DNA of 8,268 nucleotides from an uncultured Eubacteriales bacterium (lineage in GTDB: Bacteria; Bacillota; Clostridia; Lachnospirales; Anaerotignaceae): positions 1-8,268 of the forward strand of contig CAUHBX010000028.1 in assembly GCA_959604475.1 (NCBI GenBank), written 5' to 3'. The notes beneath the pieces were generated by a model. It saw nothing but the letters and a program-made list of their open reading frames with translations, was not told the origin of the DNA and did no database searches. Position 1 is the stretch's first letter. The number at the start of each line of letters is the position of its first letter. Positions 1-6,508 of the stretch are shown piece by piece. A program made the position numbers and the translations under genes.

Positions 1-642
1 GTTGCCATGAAATATGCAATGACAGCCGATGGTAAAATAGCCACAAAAATAGGAGCCTCCAAATGGATAACGGGTGAAGAGGCAAGATTTAACGTACAGC
101 AAAGCAGGCTCAGGTATACGGGAATAATGGCTGGAATAGGCACTGTGCTTGCAGACGACCCACTCCTTACCTGCAGGCTGCCGGGAGGAAGAAACCCAAT
201 AAGAATTATATGCGATTCCTCACTCAGGACGCCGCTGACTTCAAATATTGTAAAAACAGCAGGTGATATTCCAACATATATAGCCACCATAACCAATGAT
301 TTAAGAGTACACAGAAGATATTAAAGCAGAGGAGTAAAAATACTGAACACATCAGCTAAATACGGTCATGTTGATTTAAACGACCTGATGATTAAACTTG
401 GAAGGCTTAAAATAGACAGTATTCTTCTGGAAGGAGGAGGCCAGCTTAATTACAGCGCATTAGAGGCCGGGATAGTTAATAAGGTTCAATGCTATATAGC
501 GCCTAAAATATTCGGAGGGGAAAAAGCAAAAACGCCGGTAAGCGGCATAGGAATCAGCCTCCCAGAAAATGCCTTTATTCTTGGTGAGCCTAAAATATCA
601 ACATTCGGAGAGGATATTTTAATTGAATGGAGGGTGAGATGA
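1..642 (+). pseudogene. ribD: ribD 3' part (pyrimidine reductase domain), cut by window edge and interrupted by an in-frame stop
   Basis: RibD is a bifunctional deaminase/reductase that makes 5-amino-6-ribitylamino-uracil phosphate, an early riboflavin intermediate. Only the C-terminal NADPH-dependent reductase domain is here; the zinc-binding deaminase domain lies upstream of the window. Recognisable parts are KYAMTADGKIAT and SKWITGEEAR near the start, and IDSILLEGGGQLNYSALEAG and IAPKIFGG after the break, all in frame 1. A TAA at 322-324 interrupts that frame. Just before it, frame 1 reads an unconvincing NDLRVHRRY, whereas frame 2 over 305-328 reads EYTEDIKA, which would join to RGVKIL. 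This fits one extra base near 301-305 and one missing base near 328, which cancel out. The downstream ATG at 388 has no ribosome-binding site, so I do not call a separate gene there. The TGA at 640-642 overlaps the ribE start by one base. The family call is firm. Whether the break is real or a sequencing error is undecided. Confidence 0.5.
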
Positions 643-1292
643 TGTTTACAGGGATAGTAGAGGAGATAGGAAAAATAATTAAGGTGGAAAAGGGTGCAAA
701 GTCGTCCAGGCTTACGATAGGAGGAAAAGTAATATTCAGCGATTTAAAGCTTGGCGACAGTGTGGCGGTAAACGGTGTATGCCTTACAGTAACAGGCTAT
801 ACCAACGAACATTTCACGGCCGATGTAATGAACGAGACACTTTTAAGAAGCAGCTTGGGAAGTGTGAAGATAGGGTCTGACGTAAACTTGGAGAGGGCAA
901 TGCCTGCCATCGGACGCTTTGGAGGGCATATTGTTTCAGGCCATATAGACGGTACAGGTACAATAACAAAAATTGATAAGGACGACATCGCTCTATGGTA
1001 TACTATCGCAGCCGGCCCAAAGGTAATGAGGTACATAATTGTGAAGGGCTCGGTTGCCATAGACGGTGTAAGTCTTACGGTAGCAAAGGTCAGCGATACT
1101 GATTTTGCTGTATCGCTTATACCTCATACCGCAGGCAAAACAATTCTTGGACTTAAAAAGCCTGGAGATACGGTTAATCTCGAAAATGATGCTTTAGGTA
1201 AATATATTGAGCATTTTTTAAAAGTTGAAAGCAATAAAAAAGAAAATAAAACAGCAATAACAAAAGAATTTTTGACAAAAGCTGGATTTTAA
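642..1292 (+). CDS. ribE: Riboflavin synthase, alpha-type (RibE/RibC)
   Basis: This cytosolic enzyme dismutates two 6,7-dimethyl-8-ribityllumazine molecules into riboflavin and 5-amino-6-ribitylaminouracil. The 216-residue protein has the usual length and the two tandem lumazine-binding barrels. The first barrel has [10 protein letters not shown] at residue 1, [10 protein letters not shown] near 42-51, and [14 protein letters not shown] near 91-104. The second has [12 protein letters not shown] near 139-150, [11 protein letters not shown] near 159-169, and [12 protein letters not shown] near 179-190. The C-terminal [11 protein letters not shown] also matches the family. An ATG 15 bases upstream (627) is in frame, but I chose 642 because the family begins MFTGIVEE and GGAGG at 629-633 is 8 bases away. 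The start overlaps the ribD stop (TGATG), which suggests translational coupling. If the ribD stop is real, coupling could reduce ribE translation. Confidence 0.96.
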   Translation: MFTGIVEEIGKIIKVEKGAKSSRLTIGGKVIFSDLKLGDSVAVNGVCLTVTGYTNEHFTADVMNETLLRSSLGSVKIGSDVNLERAMPAIGRFGGHIVSGHIDGTGTITKIDKDDIALWYTIAAGPKVMRYIIVKGSVAIDGVSLTVAKVSDTDFAVSLIPHTAGKTILGLKKPGDTVNLENDALGKYIEHFLKVESNKKENKTAITKEFLTKAGF

Positions 1293-1305
1293 AGGAGGAC
1301 AAAAA

Positions 1306-2508
1306 ATGAAAGGCTTTAACACAATTGAAGAAGCACTTGAAGACCTTAAAAAAGGTAAAATAATTCTAGTAACAGATGATGAGGACAGAGAAAATGAAGG
1401 CGACTTTATATGCTCGGCTGAGTCGGCTACGACAGAAAACATAAACTTTATGGCGATGCACGGCAAAGGGCTTATATGTATGCCTATGAGCAGTGAATAC
1501 ATAAATAAACTCAGGCTCCCGCAGATGGTATCAAATAATACGGATAACCATGAAACAGCCTTCACAGTATCTATTGACCATGTAAGCACTACAACGGGCA
1601 TATCGGCGGCTGAGCGTTCAATAACGGCTATGAAATGCATTGACGATGATGCCAAGCCCGAGGATTTTAGAAGGCCGGGACATATGTTCCCACTCCTGGC
1701 TAAGAAAAACGGTGTTTTAGAACGGAACGGGCATACAGAGGCCACTGTGGATCTAATGCGTCTGGCAGGTCTTAAGGAATGCGGCCTGTGCTGCGAAATA
1801 ATGAGGGAAGACGGTACGATGATGAGAAAGACCGAGCTTCTTGAGCTGGCTGACAGATTTAATATGAAATTTATTACTATAAAGGCGCTGCAGCAATACC
1901 GAAAGGTAAATGACAGACTGGTAGAATGCGTTGCAAGGACAAAAATGCCTACTAAGCATGGCAATTTTATAGCCTACGGCTATGTCAATAAGCTTAACGG
2001 CGAGCACCATGTGGCGCTTGTTAAGGGAGACGTCGGAAACGGAGAGAATATACTTTGCAGAGTTCATTCGGAATGTCTTACCGGAGATGCCTTTGGCTCG
2101 CTTAAATGCGACTGCGGAGAACAGCTTGCGCAGGCAATGAGGCAGATAGAAAGGGAAGGCCGAGGAATACTGCTTTACATGAGGCAGGAGGGGCGCGGAA
2201 TAGGCCTTGTAAACAAACTTAAAGCTTATGAGCTTCAGGATAAAGGGCTGGATACGGTTGAAGCTAATCTTGCGCTGGGTTTTGATGAGGATTTAAGAGA
2301 GTATTATATTGGCTCGCAGATTTTAAGAGACCTTGGGGCTAAGACACTTCGGCTTCTTACCAACAATCCAAAAAAAATTGAGGGGCTTTCTGATTTTGGC
2401 CTTTCAATAGTCGAAAGGGTCCCTATAGAAATTGAGCTTACAAAATACGATGAATTTTATATGAAAACAAAGCAGGATAAAATGGGACATATGCTTCATT
2501 TGAAATAA
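1306..2508 (+). CDS. ribBA: Bifunctional 3,4-dihydroxy-2-butanone-4-phosphate synthase / GTP cyclohydrolase II
   Basis: This enzyme supplies both branches of riboflavin synthesis. The N-terminal RibB domain (about 1-200) turns ribulose-5-phosphate into DHBP, and the C-terminal RibA domain (about 205-400) opens GTP. RibB signatures are [11 protein letters not shown] at 24-34, the [10 protein letters not shown] stretch at 52-61, RRPGHMFPL at 122-130 and GHTEATVDL at 142-150. In Rib[11 protein letters not shown] at 252-261 and KCDCGEQL at 267-274 give the three zinc cysteines (C257, C268, C270). [11 protein letters not shown] at 291-301 and LLTNNPKK at 350-357 complete the active site. At 400 residues it is normal length with no missing key residue. 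AAAGGAGG at 1291-1298 sits 7 bases before ATG, and the gene follows ribE by 13 bases within the operon. Confidence 0.97.
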   Translation: MKGFNTIEEALEDLKKGKIILVTDDEDRENEGDFICSAESATTENINFMAMHGKGLICMPMSSEYINKLRLPQMVSNNTDNHETAFTVSIDHVSTTTGISAAERSITAMKCIDDDAKPEDFRRPGHMFPLLAKKNGVLERNGHTEATVDLMRLAGLKECGLCCEIMREDGTMMRKTELLELADRFNMKFITIKALQQYRKVNDRLVECVARTKMPTKHGNFIAYGYVNKLNGEHHVALVKGDVGNGENILCRVHSECLTGDAFGSLKCDCGEQLAQAMRQIEREGRGILLYMRQEGRGIGLVNKLKAYELQDKGLDTVEANLALGFDEDLREYYIGSQILRDLGAKTLRLLTNNPKKIEGLSDFGLSIVERVPIEIELTKYDEFYMKTKQDKMGHMLHLK

Positions 2509-2524
2509 GAGGAGGAAAAAATAA

Positions 2525-2992
2525 ATGAGAGTATTTGAAGGAAATGTAGTATCAAAGGGCATTAAAGTAGGAATTGTAGCCGCGAGGTTCAATGAGTTTA
2601 TCGTGTCAAAGCTTATCGGAGGAGCTGTGGATGGGCTTAAAAGGCATGACGTAAATGAAGATGATATTGACTTGGCATGGGTGCCAGGTGCGTTTGAGAT
2701 ACCGCTTGTGGCGTCAAAAATGGCTTCATCAGGGAAATATGACGCAGTTATAGCGTTAGGAGCTGTTATAAGAGGGTCTACCTCGCATTACGACTATGTT
2801 TGCGCAGAGGTTTCAAAAGGGATTGCCCAGGCAGGGCTTAACAGCGGTGTGCCCGTAATGTTTGGCGTACTGACAACAGACAATATAGAACAGGCGATTG
2901 AGCGCGCGGGAACTAAGGCGGGAAATAAGGGCTATGACTGTGCTCTGGGTGCCATAGAGATGGTAAATTTAATTAAAGGCATGGGATTATGA
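2525..2992 (+). CDS. ribH: 6,7-dimethyl-8-ribityllumazine synthase
   Basis: This enzyme condenses 5-amino-6-ribitylaminouracil with DHBP to form lumazine, the substrate of the ribE product. Family members assemble as pentamers or 60-subunit capsids. The 155-residue protein has typical length. ARFNEFI at 20-26 contributes to the substrate pocket, VPGAFEIP at 53-60 and [14 protein letters not shown] at 79-92 are signature stretches, and H88 matches the catalytic histidine position. GVLTTDN at 114-120 and a C-terminal helix with AGNKG at 132-136 follow. GAGGAGG at 2509-2515 lies 9 bases before the ATG. The stop TGA overlaps the ATG of the next gene (ATGA, 4-base overlap). No anomalies are visible. 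Confidence 0.97.
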   Translation: MRVFEGNVVSKGIKVGIVAARFNEFIVSKLIGGAVDGLKRHDVNEDDIDLAWVPGAFEIPLVASKMASSGKYDAVIALGAVIRGSTSHYDYVCAEVSKGIAQAGLNSGVPVMFGVLTTDNIEQAIERAGTKAGNKGYDCALGAIEMVNLIKGMGL

Positions 2993-3627
2993 TAAATCTT
3001 GTTTTTGATTATGACGGAACCTTGCATGACAGTATGAAGATTTATATACCGTCATTTCGAAAATGCTGTGAATTGATGAAAGCTGACGGTGAGAATGTGG
3101 GTCAGTATTCTGAAGATGAGATAAAAAGCTATATAGGCATGGATATCAAGAGTATGTGGAAAGAGTTCCGGCCCGATTTGCCGCAGGAAAAGAAGGACAA
3201 ATACAGCTTATTTATAGGAGCAAATATGCTGGTGCTTATACAGGCCGGTAATGCGGAGCTGTATAAGGGAGTGCCAGAGATGCTATCAGGCCTTAAGGAT
3301 AAATACAGGCTCACATTTTTAAGCAGCTGTAAAAGGGACTATATGCAGGAGCACATAAAGCATTTTAAGCTGGATAAATATTTTGCCGATTTTTACTGTA
3401 CTGAAGATTTTGGATTTGTTCCAAAATACAAGGTGTTTGATACTGTTAAAGGCAGATATGACGGGCAGTATATAATAATTGGAGACAGATATTCCGATAT
3501 AGAAATTGCTGTCAGAAATAAAATAAAGTCGATAGGATGCCTGTACGGCTATGGCAATACAAAAGAGCTTAAGTATGCTGATATTAAGGTAGGGAGTATA
3601 GAACAACTGTCGAAAGCATTAATTTAA
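2989..3627 (+). CDS. HAD-superfamily phosphatase, phosphoglycolate-phosphatase-like; candidate riboflavin-pathway phosphatase
   Basis: This is a 212-residue soluble haloacid-dehalogenase-fold hydrolase. Motif I is [10 protein letters not shown] at 6-15, with nucleophile D7 and acid/base D9. A helical C1-type cap spans roughly 15-95. Motif II is LTFLSSC at 108-114, the lysine of motif III is probably K146 or K148 in FVPKYK, and motif IV is [10 protein letters not shown] at 165-174 with magnesium-binding D166 and D170. All catalytic residues are present. The start overlaps the ribH stop by four bases, so it is probably translated by coupling as the last gene of the riboflavin operon. Riboflavin synthesis needs a phosphatase to remove the phosphate from 5-amino-6-(5-phosphoribitylamino)uracil, and HAD enzymes do this in several organisms. 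Position and family make this a reasonable candidate, but substrate cannot be read from sequence. FMN or phosphoglycolate are alternatives. Confidence 0.9.
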   Translation: MINLVFDYDGTLHDSMKIYIPSFRKCCELMKADGENVGQYSEDEIKSYIGMDIKSMWKEFRPDLPQEKKDKYSLFIGANMLVLIQAGNAELYKGVPEMLSGLKDKYRLTFLSSCKRDYMQEHIKHFKLDKYFADFYCTEDFGFVPKYKVFDTVKGRYDGQYIIIGDRYSDIEIAVRNKIKSIGCLYGYGNTKELKYADIKVGSIEQLSKALI

Positions 3628-3662
3628 AAAAGCAGCGGAGGCTTTAGCCTCCGCTGCTTTTT
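3626..3662. terminator. Bidirectional intrinsic terminator between converging operons
   Basis: A perfect 12-bp stem, AGCAGCGGAGGC (3631-3642) against GCCTCCGCTGCT (3647-3658), closes a four-base TTTA loop. It is flanked by A5 on the left and a T run to 3662 on the right. Transcripts from either strand would therefore form a GC-rich hairpin followed by a U tract. It lies directly after the HAD phosphatase stop and touches the stop codon of the opposing BlaR-like gene, so it ends both operons. Confidence 0.95.
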
Positions 3663-5322
3663 ATTCATTTTTGAGGCTAATTAGATTTCCACTTTCGTCA
3701 TATACAGTCCTTACAATCAGGCTGCCGCCGTCATTTGAGTGGAAGGAGAATACTCCGCCGTCTTTCTCGTCGATAAACGCCTTAACAAGCTCTCCGTTAA
3801 GATATACATTTCCCAAACCGGAACTTGTGCTTTTGTATGTTAGACCATAGGATTCATAATCTGAAAAAATCTGTTCAAAGGTTCTTCCGCCGGAGGAAGT
3901 ACTGCTGCCGTCCTCAACAGATGTGGCCTCTATGACATTGCCAGTGCTATTATCAATATTACTGTAGCTGATATTGTCTTTAGAATTTACGGATGTTTCA
4001 ATAGAAGAATTTTCTATCGCTTCAATATTCCTTGCGTCAATATCTCTCGCGTCAAATTCAGCCTTTGAATATGAAAGTATATCTGTCAATTCGCCAAACG
4101 GGTCAATGCTGCCGTCTCCATTATCCTTAATATCTCTGACGGTATGAACGTCAACAGTTCCGCTGTCATTATAGAAACTATATCTGGTCATTGTGTTTTC
4201 ATCCAGCTCATATCCGTCCCAGAAATACCGAACTGCCTCCCCTTTAAAATACATATTGCCTTTGGTATCATAGGATATTCCGAATTTTTTATAGCTGTCA
4301 AGAAGTTCTTTATTATCCTGTTCATTGCTTTGATAAGAACCGCTGTTATAAGCTGTGGAAGTATCTTCTTTTGAGGTAGCAAATACCGTTGTAGTTCCTA
4401 TAATTAATATAGCTGAGAGGGCAAATGCCGTTGCTGTAAGCTTCTTAGATTTCATAATTGCACCAATCCTTTCTTCTATCGGACTTCTGCTGAAGCTGCT
4501 GTAAATTGCCGGAATGCCTGCTTTCTGTTCCTCAAGGATAATTAATGCCATAGCGTAGCCGGAACGCGTTTCAGTCCCAAGTTCACATATAACTGACTCA
4601 TCGCAGGCTAATTCTATATCCCGGCTTGAGAAATAATACATTAACCAAACAAATGGATTAAACCAGTGTACGCATAACGACGCGGCAAGAAACAGTTTCA
4701 GTAGAATATCAAAGTTTTTTATATGACTATATTCGTGACATAACACGTACCCCAGTGTTTTACTATCTGAAAAATCCATTGATTTAGGCAGCAGTATTAC
4801 CGGAGCCATTATTCCATAGGTTAATGGAGTACATATTCTATCCGACTGGCGGATTTCAATATTTCTTAGGCTCCTGTGGTCCTGATGCCAGCCCGCCAGG
4901 TACTCATTATCAACAGGTACGGACTCGTTGTATATCCTTCTGCACTTAAAATGAGTATAAAAGAAAAATAATGAACATACGATTAATCCCAAAAGCCAAA
5001 TTGTAAATAGGGGAGATAATATTGAACCATGTCCCGATATTTCAGTTGAAGTCTGGCTGAGCTGCGGAAAGTTGGAAGCCGGAATTATTTCTGTAAATTC
5101 CGGTGAGGCAGCACTTCTGAATTTTTCAAGCAGAATAAATATGCTTATTCCGGAATTAACGGAAAATGGAACTAAAAGCTTGAGAACCGAAATTCCCCAA
5201 AGAACAGGAAAGGTTCTTTTAGGAAGAATATTTAGTAAAATAAGCCTTAGCGCTATTACTGCGAGTATCAGAACAGAAGCCTGTATAGACATCCTCAGAA
5301 CCGTATCAATCAAATAGCCCAC
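3661..5322 (-). CDS. BlaR1/MecR1-like membrane M56 zinc metallopeptidase with a duplicated extracytoplasmic domain
   Basis: This 553-residue membrane protein would sense an extracellular signal and trigger proteolytic removal of the neighbouring BlaI-type repressor. Hydrophobic segments lie near 8-32, 38-65 and 101-123, one more near 208-231, and a last one near 297-316. The zinc site is HEYSH at 196-200, with a likely third ligand E237 in RDIELACDE. RSPIEERIGAIM at 279-290 is a typical juxtamembrane motif. After the last membrane segment there is no penicillin-binding domain; I see no SxxK/KTG pattern. Instead two related repeats occur, about 343-400 and 488-545, sharing YxxxGxxY, GNxYxxGExV and SFxxxxGxxxVxTVxD. 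They are joined by a polar linker containing DARDIDARNIEA. The start is GTG one base after the repressor stop. An ATG ten codons later (5292) is possible. The beta-lactam role is not supported. Confidence 0.88.
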   Translation of the reverse strand: MGYLIDTVLRMSIQASVLILAVIALRLILLNILPKRTFPVLWGISVLKLLVPFSVNSGISIFILLEKFRSAASPEFTEIIPASNFPQLSQTSTEISGHGSILSPLFTIWLLGLIVCSLFFFYTHFKCRRIYNESVPVDNEYLAGWHQDHRSLRNIEIRQSDRICTPLTYGIMAPVILLPKSMDFSDSKTLGYVLCHEYSHIKNFDILLKLFLAASLCVHWFNPFVWLMYYFSSRDIELACDESVICELGTETRSGYAMALIILEEQKAGIPAIYSSFSRSPIEERIGAIMKSKKLTATAFALSAILIIGTTTVFATSKEDTSTAYNSGSYQSNEQDNKELLDSYKKFGISYDTKGNMYFKGEAVRYFWDGYELDENTMTRYSFYNDSGTVDVHTVRDIKDNGDGSIDPFGELTDILSYSKAEFDARDIDARNIEAIENSSIETSVNSKDNISYSNIDNSTGNVIEATSVEDGSSTSSGGRTFEQIFSDYESYGLTYKSTSSGLGNVYLNGELVKAFIDEKDGGVFSFHSNDGGSLIVRTVYDESGNLISLKNE

Positions 5323-5323
5323 C

Positions 5324-5683
5324 TCATTTCAAATCGCCGACCAATTTTTTCAGACGCTCGATTTCCTGCCTGTTAAGCTTTTTGTTTCCTAGAATGGATG
5401 CAACAAGCTGGTCAGCGCAGCCGTCATACATCTTGTCAATTAACTCTTGGGTTTCGTACTGCTGGGCTTCTTCTTTTGATACAAGAGCATGGCAGACAAA
5501 GCCTGGTTCAATACGCTCTGCAGCCCCCTTGTCTATACACTTCTTTATTACCGTGTATGTTGTAGTCTTGCTCCAGCCAATACTTTTATTGGTTATTTCA
5601 GCAATGCTTTTAGCAGTCATGTCACCGTTTCTCCAAAGTATTTCCATGATTTTTAATTCACTGTCATACAATTTTATTTTCAT
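5324..5683 (-). CDS. BlaI/MecI-family winged-helix transcriptional repressor
   Basis: This 119-residue cytosolic repressor has the usual family length. LYDSELKIMEILWRNGDMTAKSIAEI (residues 5-30) is the classic BlaI N-terminus. SIGWSKTTTYTVIKKCIDKG at 34-53 is the recognition helix region, and FVCHALVSKEEA at 62-73 is the wing and hinge. The last 40 residues, including LVASILGNKKLNRQEIERLKKL, form the dimerisation part in which family members are cleaved on induction. It is the first gene of a two-gene operon with the BlaR-like peptidase, one base apart. AAAGGGG at 5693-5699 is 9 bases from the ATG. Two palindromic operators overlapping and following its promoter suggest autorepression. The physiological target regulon is not visible, and no beta-lactamase gene is present in this window. 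Confidence 0.94.
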   Translation of the reverse strand: MKIKLYDSELKIMEILWRNGDMTAKSIAEITNKSIGWSKTTTYTVIKKCIDKGAAERIEPGFVCHALVSKEEAQQYETQELIDKMYDGCADQLVASILGNKKLNRQEIERLKKLVGDLK

Positions 5684-5708
5684 TAGATTTTTCCCCTTTA
5701 ATAATATG

Positions 5709-5724
5709 TTCTATTGCAATAGAA
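5709..5724. promoter_or_regulatory. Operator 1, perfect 16-bp palindrome downstream of the blaI-type promoter
   Basis: TTCTATTGCAATAGAA is its own reverse complement. It sits just downstream of the predicted transcription start of the repressor operon and upstream of its ribosome-binding site, so a bound repressor dimer would block elongation or initiation. It repeats at 5739-5754 with two changed bases. The core CTATTGCAATAG differs from the TACA/TGTA core of classical BlaI/MecI operators. Assignment to the adjacent repressor is inferred from position. Confidence 0.8.
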
Positions 5725-5737
5725 TAACTGCATTTTT

Positions 5738-5755
5738 ATTCTACCGCAATAGAAT
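5738..5755. promoter_or_regulatory. Operator 2, near-palindrome overlapping the -10 box of the repressor operon
   Basis: ATTCTACCGCAATAGAAT has perfect ATTCTA/TAGAAT arms and a centre that departs from operator 1 at two bases. It covers the -10 box (complement of 5738-5743) and most of the spacer, so binding would exclude RNA polymerase. Centre-to-centre distance to operator 1 is 30 bp, about three helical turns, which places both sites on the same DNA face. Confidence 0.78.
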
Positions 5756-5766
5756 GAAGATGTCAA
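5738..5766 (-). promoter_or_regulatory. Sigma-A promoter of the repressor/M56 operon
   Basis: On the minus strand, TTGACA (complement of 5761-5766) and TAGAAT (complement of 5738-5743) are separated by exactly 17 bases. This is a near-consensus housekeeping promoter. Transcription would start near 5731, giving a leader of about 48 bases that contains operator 1. An AT-rich tract lies upstream of the -35 box and may act as an UP element. Confidence 0.85.
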
Positions 5767-5808
5767 TATATATTTTATTTAAGAATTTATTAATAAATAT
5801 ATATTGAC
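5762..5808. repeat. 14-bp inverted repeat holding both divergent -35 boxes
   Basis: GTCAATATATATTT at 5762-5775 is exactly reverse-complemented at 5795-5808, with a 19-base AT-rich centre. The outer ends of the arms contain the minus-strand TTGACA and the plus-strand TTGACT. The two promoters are therefore back to back and share a symmetric AT-rich upstream tract. It could be a shared UP element or a binding site for a regulator acting on both directions. Confidence 0.75.
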
Positions 5809-5832
5809 TTTAATAAAATTAAATGTTATTTT
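5804..5832 (+). promoter_or_regulatory. Probable promoter of the DUF2089-like operon
   Basis: TTGACT at 5804-5809 and TATTTT at 5827-5832 are 17 bases apart. A TG at 5824-5825, one base before the -10 box, makes an extended -10. Transcription would start near 5839, leaving a leader of about 19 bases with the ribosome-binding site almost at its 5' end. The -35 box is good and the -10 box is weak. Confidence 0.6.
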
Positions 5833-5844
5833 AATTTTATTAAA
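5809..5844. repeat. 15-bp perfect all-A/T inverted repeat over the promoter and start of the DUF2089-like gene
   Basis: TTTAATAAAATTAAA at 5809-5823 is exactly reverse-complemented at 5830-5844, with a six-base TGTTAT centre. It overlaps the predicted -10 box and ends immediately before GGAGG of the downstream gene. It directly abuts the preceding inverted repeat. If transcription starts near 5839 it is not transcribed as a hairpin, so it is more likely a DNA operator, perhaps for the gene's own product. From an upstream start it would fold next to the ribosome-binding site. Confidence 0.75.
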
Positions 5845-5857
5845 GGAGGTTGATTTT

Positions 5858-6157
5858 ATGTCCGTAGAAATTATGCCGATTTGGATGTCAAATTTAGATG
5901 AAGAGGATATAGCATTCATAAAGCGGTTTATTTTGTCCTCAGGGTCTCTTAAAGAAATGGCAAAGCAGTATGATGTGACGTATCCGACAGTAAGGCTGCG
6001 TCTTGACAGGCTAATTGAAAAAATTAAAATGAGCGAGAATACGGACGAGGATTCCTATGTTGCTCTGATTAAAAAGCTTGCCCTAAACGAACGTATGGAT
6101 TTTGAGGCGGCTAAGATTTTGATTAACGAGTATCGTAAAATAAAGGAGGAAGAATAA
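5858..6157 (+). CDS. DUF2089-like small helix-turn-helix protein without the zinc ribbon
   Basis: The protein is 99 residues from the ATG at 5858, which follows AAAGGAGG (5842-5849) by 8 bases. The open frame extends upstream to 5804, but that part is AT-rich promoter DNA, so I reject the longer form. Residues 11-56, from SNLDEEDIAFIKRFILSSG through LKEMAKQYDVTYPTVRLRLD, match my memory of the helix-turn-helix part of DUF2089 proteins. YDVTYPTVRLRLDRLIEKI is the likely recognition helix. The N-terminal cysteine zinc ribbon found in many DUF2089 proteins is absent; there are no cysteines. The C-terminal half is a charged helical segment. It is probably a DNA-binding regulator and may act on the adjacent inverted repeat. 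It is the first gene of the operon, 2 bases before the next. Family assignment is from recognition, not a search. Confidence 0.8.
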   Translation: MSVEIMPIWMSNLDEEDIAFIKRFILSSGSLKEMAKQYDVTYPTVRLRLDRLIEKIKMSENTDEDSYVALIKKLALNERMDFEAAKILINEYRKIKEEE

Positions 6158-6159
6158 TT

Positions 6160-6480
6160 ATGGCTGGCACTGCGTTTTTACTGGCTGTCGTTCTTTTGAT
6201 AGCTGCAGGGGTTTTAGCGCTTCAGTACGTTTTGTCAAAAAGCGAAAGCAAATGGCTTGGTTTGATAATTCCTGCAATAAGCGTAATGTATTCAATAATA
6301 ATGGTATGCGGCCTTGTATATTATGATGGTATGAAGATGTCGCAGATGATTTTTTCAGTTGCTTCGGTATTTCTAATGGCAAATATTCCTACTGCAGTAC
6401 TTTTAGCGATATATTTGGCCGTAAGAAGGGGAAAAAGGAAAAACAAAGAAATGGATAAAATGAATATTAAAGACCTGTAA
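6160..6480 (+). CDS. Small three-helix membrane protein of unknown function
   Basis: I do not recognise a family. The 106-residue protein has three clear hydrophobic segments, near 4-24, 33-55 and 62-88. A strongly basic tail follows (RRGKRKNKE at 89-97), probably cytoplasmic. There are no catalytic motifs. AAAGGAGG at 6142-6149 is 10 bases before the ATG, and the gene follows the DUF2089-like stop after two bases, so the two are co-transcribed. A membrane partner or sensor for the regulator is one possibility, based on position alone. The fairly polar loop between helices 2 and 3 is short (DGMKMSQ). Confidence 0.8.
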   Translation: MAGTAFLLAVVLLIAAGVLALQYVLSKSESKWLGLIIPAISVMYSIIMVCGLVYYDGMKMSQMIFSVASVFLMANIPTAVLLAIYLAVRRGKRKNKEMDKMNIKDL

Positions 6481-6508
6481 TGCCAACAATAGGCATGGGT
6501 GATGAAAA

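Noticed and set aside
301..330. Programmed recoding (frameshift or stop readthrough) in ribD
   Set aside because: Two shifts in opposite directions would be needed, no classical slippery heptamer or stimulatory structure is visible, and the stop is TAA, not the selenocysteine codon TGA.
388..642. Separate small gene encoding the RibD C-terminal piece
   Set aside because: It is in frame with the upstream ribD part, has no ribosome-binding site, and starts in the middle of the reductase domain.
1218..1964. 248-codon minus-strand open frame under ribE/ribBA
   Set aside because: It is antisense to strongly conserved ribBA, is rich in Ser/Phe/Ile as expected of a shadow frame, and has no family motif.
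5324..5683. Beta-lactam resistance locus
   Set aside because: The repressor is of the BlaI family, but the partner has no penicillin-binding domain and no beta-lactamase or PBP gene is in the window.
5714..5742. Plus-strand promoter-like TTGCAA-N17-TATTCT
   Set aside because: Both hexamers are parts of the palindromic operators, and a better plus-strand promoter lies closer to the gene.
5382..5807. 141-codon plus-strand open frame across the repressor gene and its promoter
   Set aside because: It is antisense to a clear BlaI-type gene and runs through promoter and operator DNA.
5804..5857. N-terminal extension of the DUF2089-like gene from 5804
   Set aside because: This stretch is AT-only promoter and inverted-repeat DNA, and the ATG at 5858 has an ideal ribosome-binding site.
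6480..6496. Small hairpin ATGCC/GGCAT between the three-helix protein and the TauE-like gene
   Set aside because: A 5-bp stem with a 7-base loop and no U tract is weak and could easily be chance.
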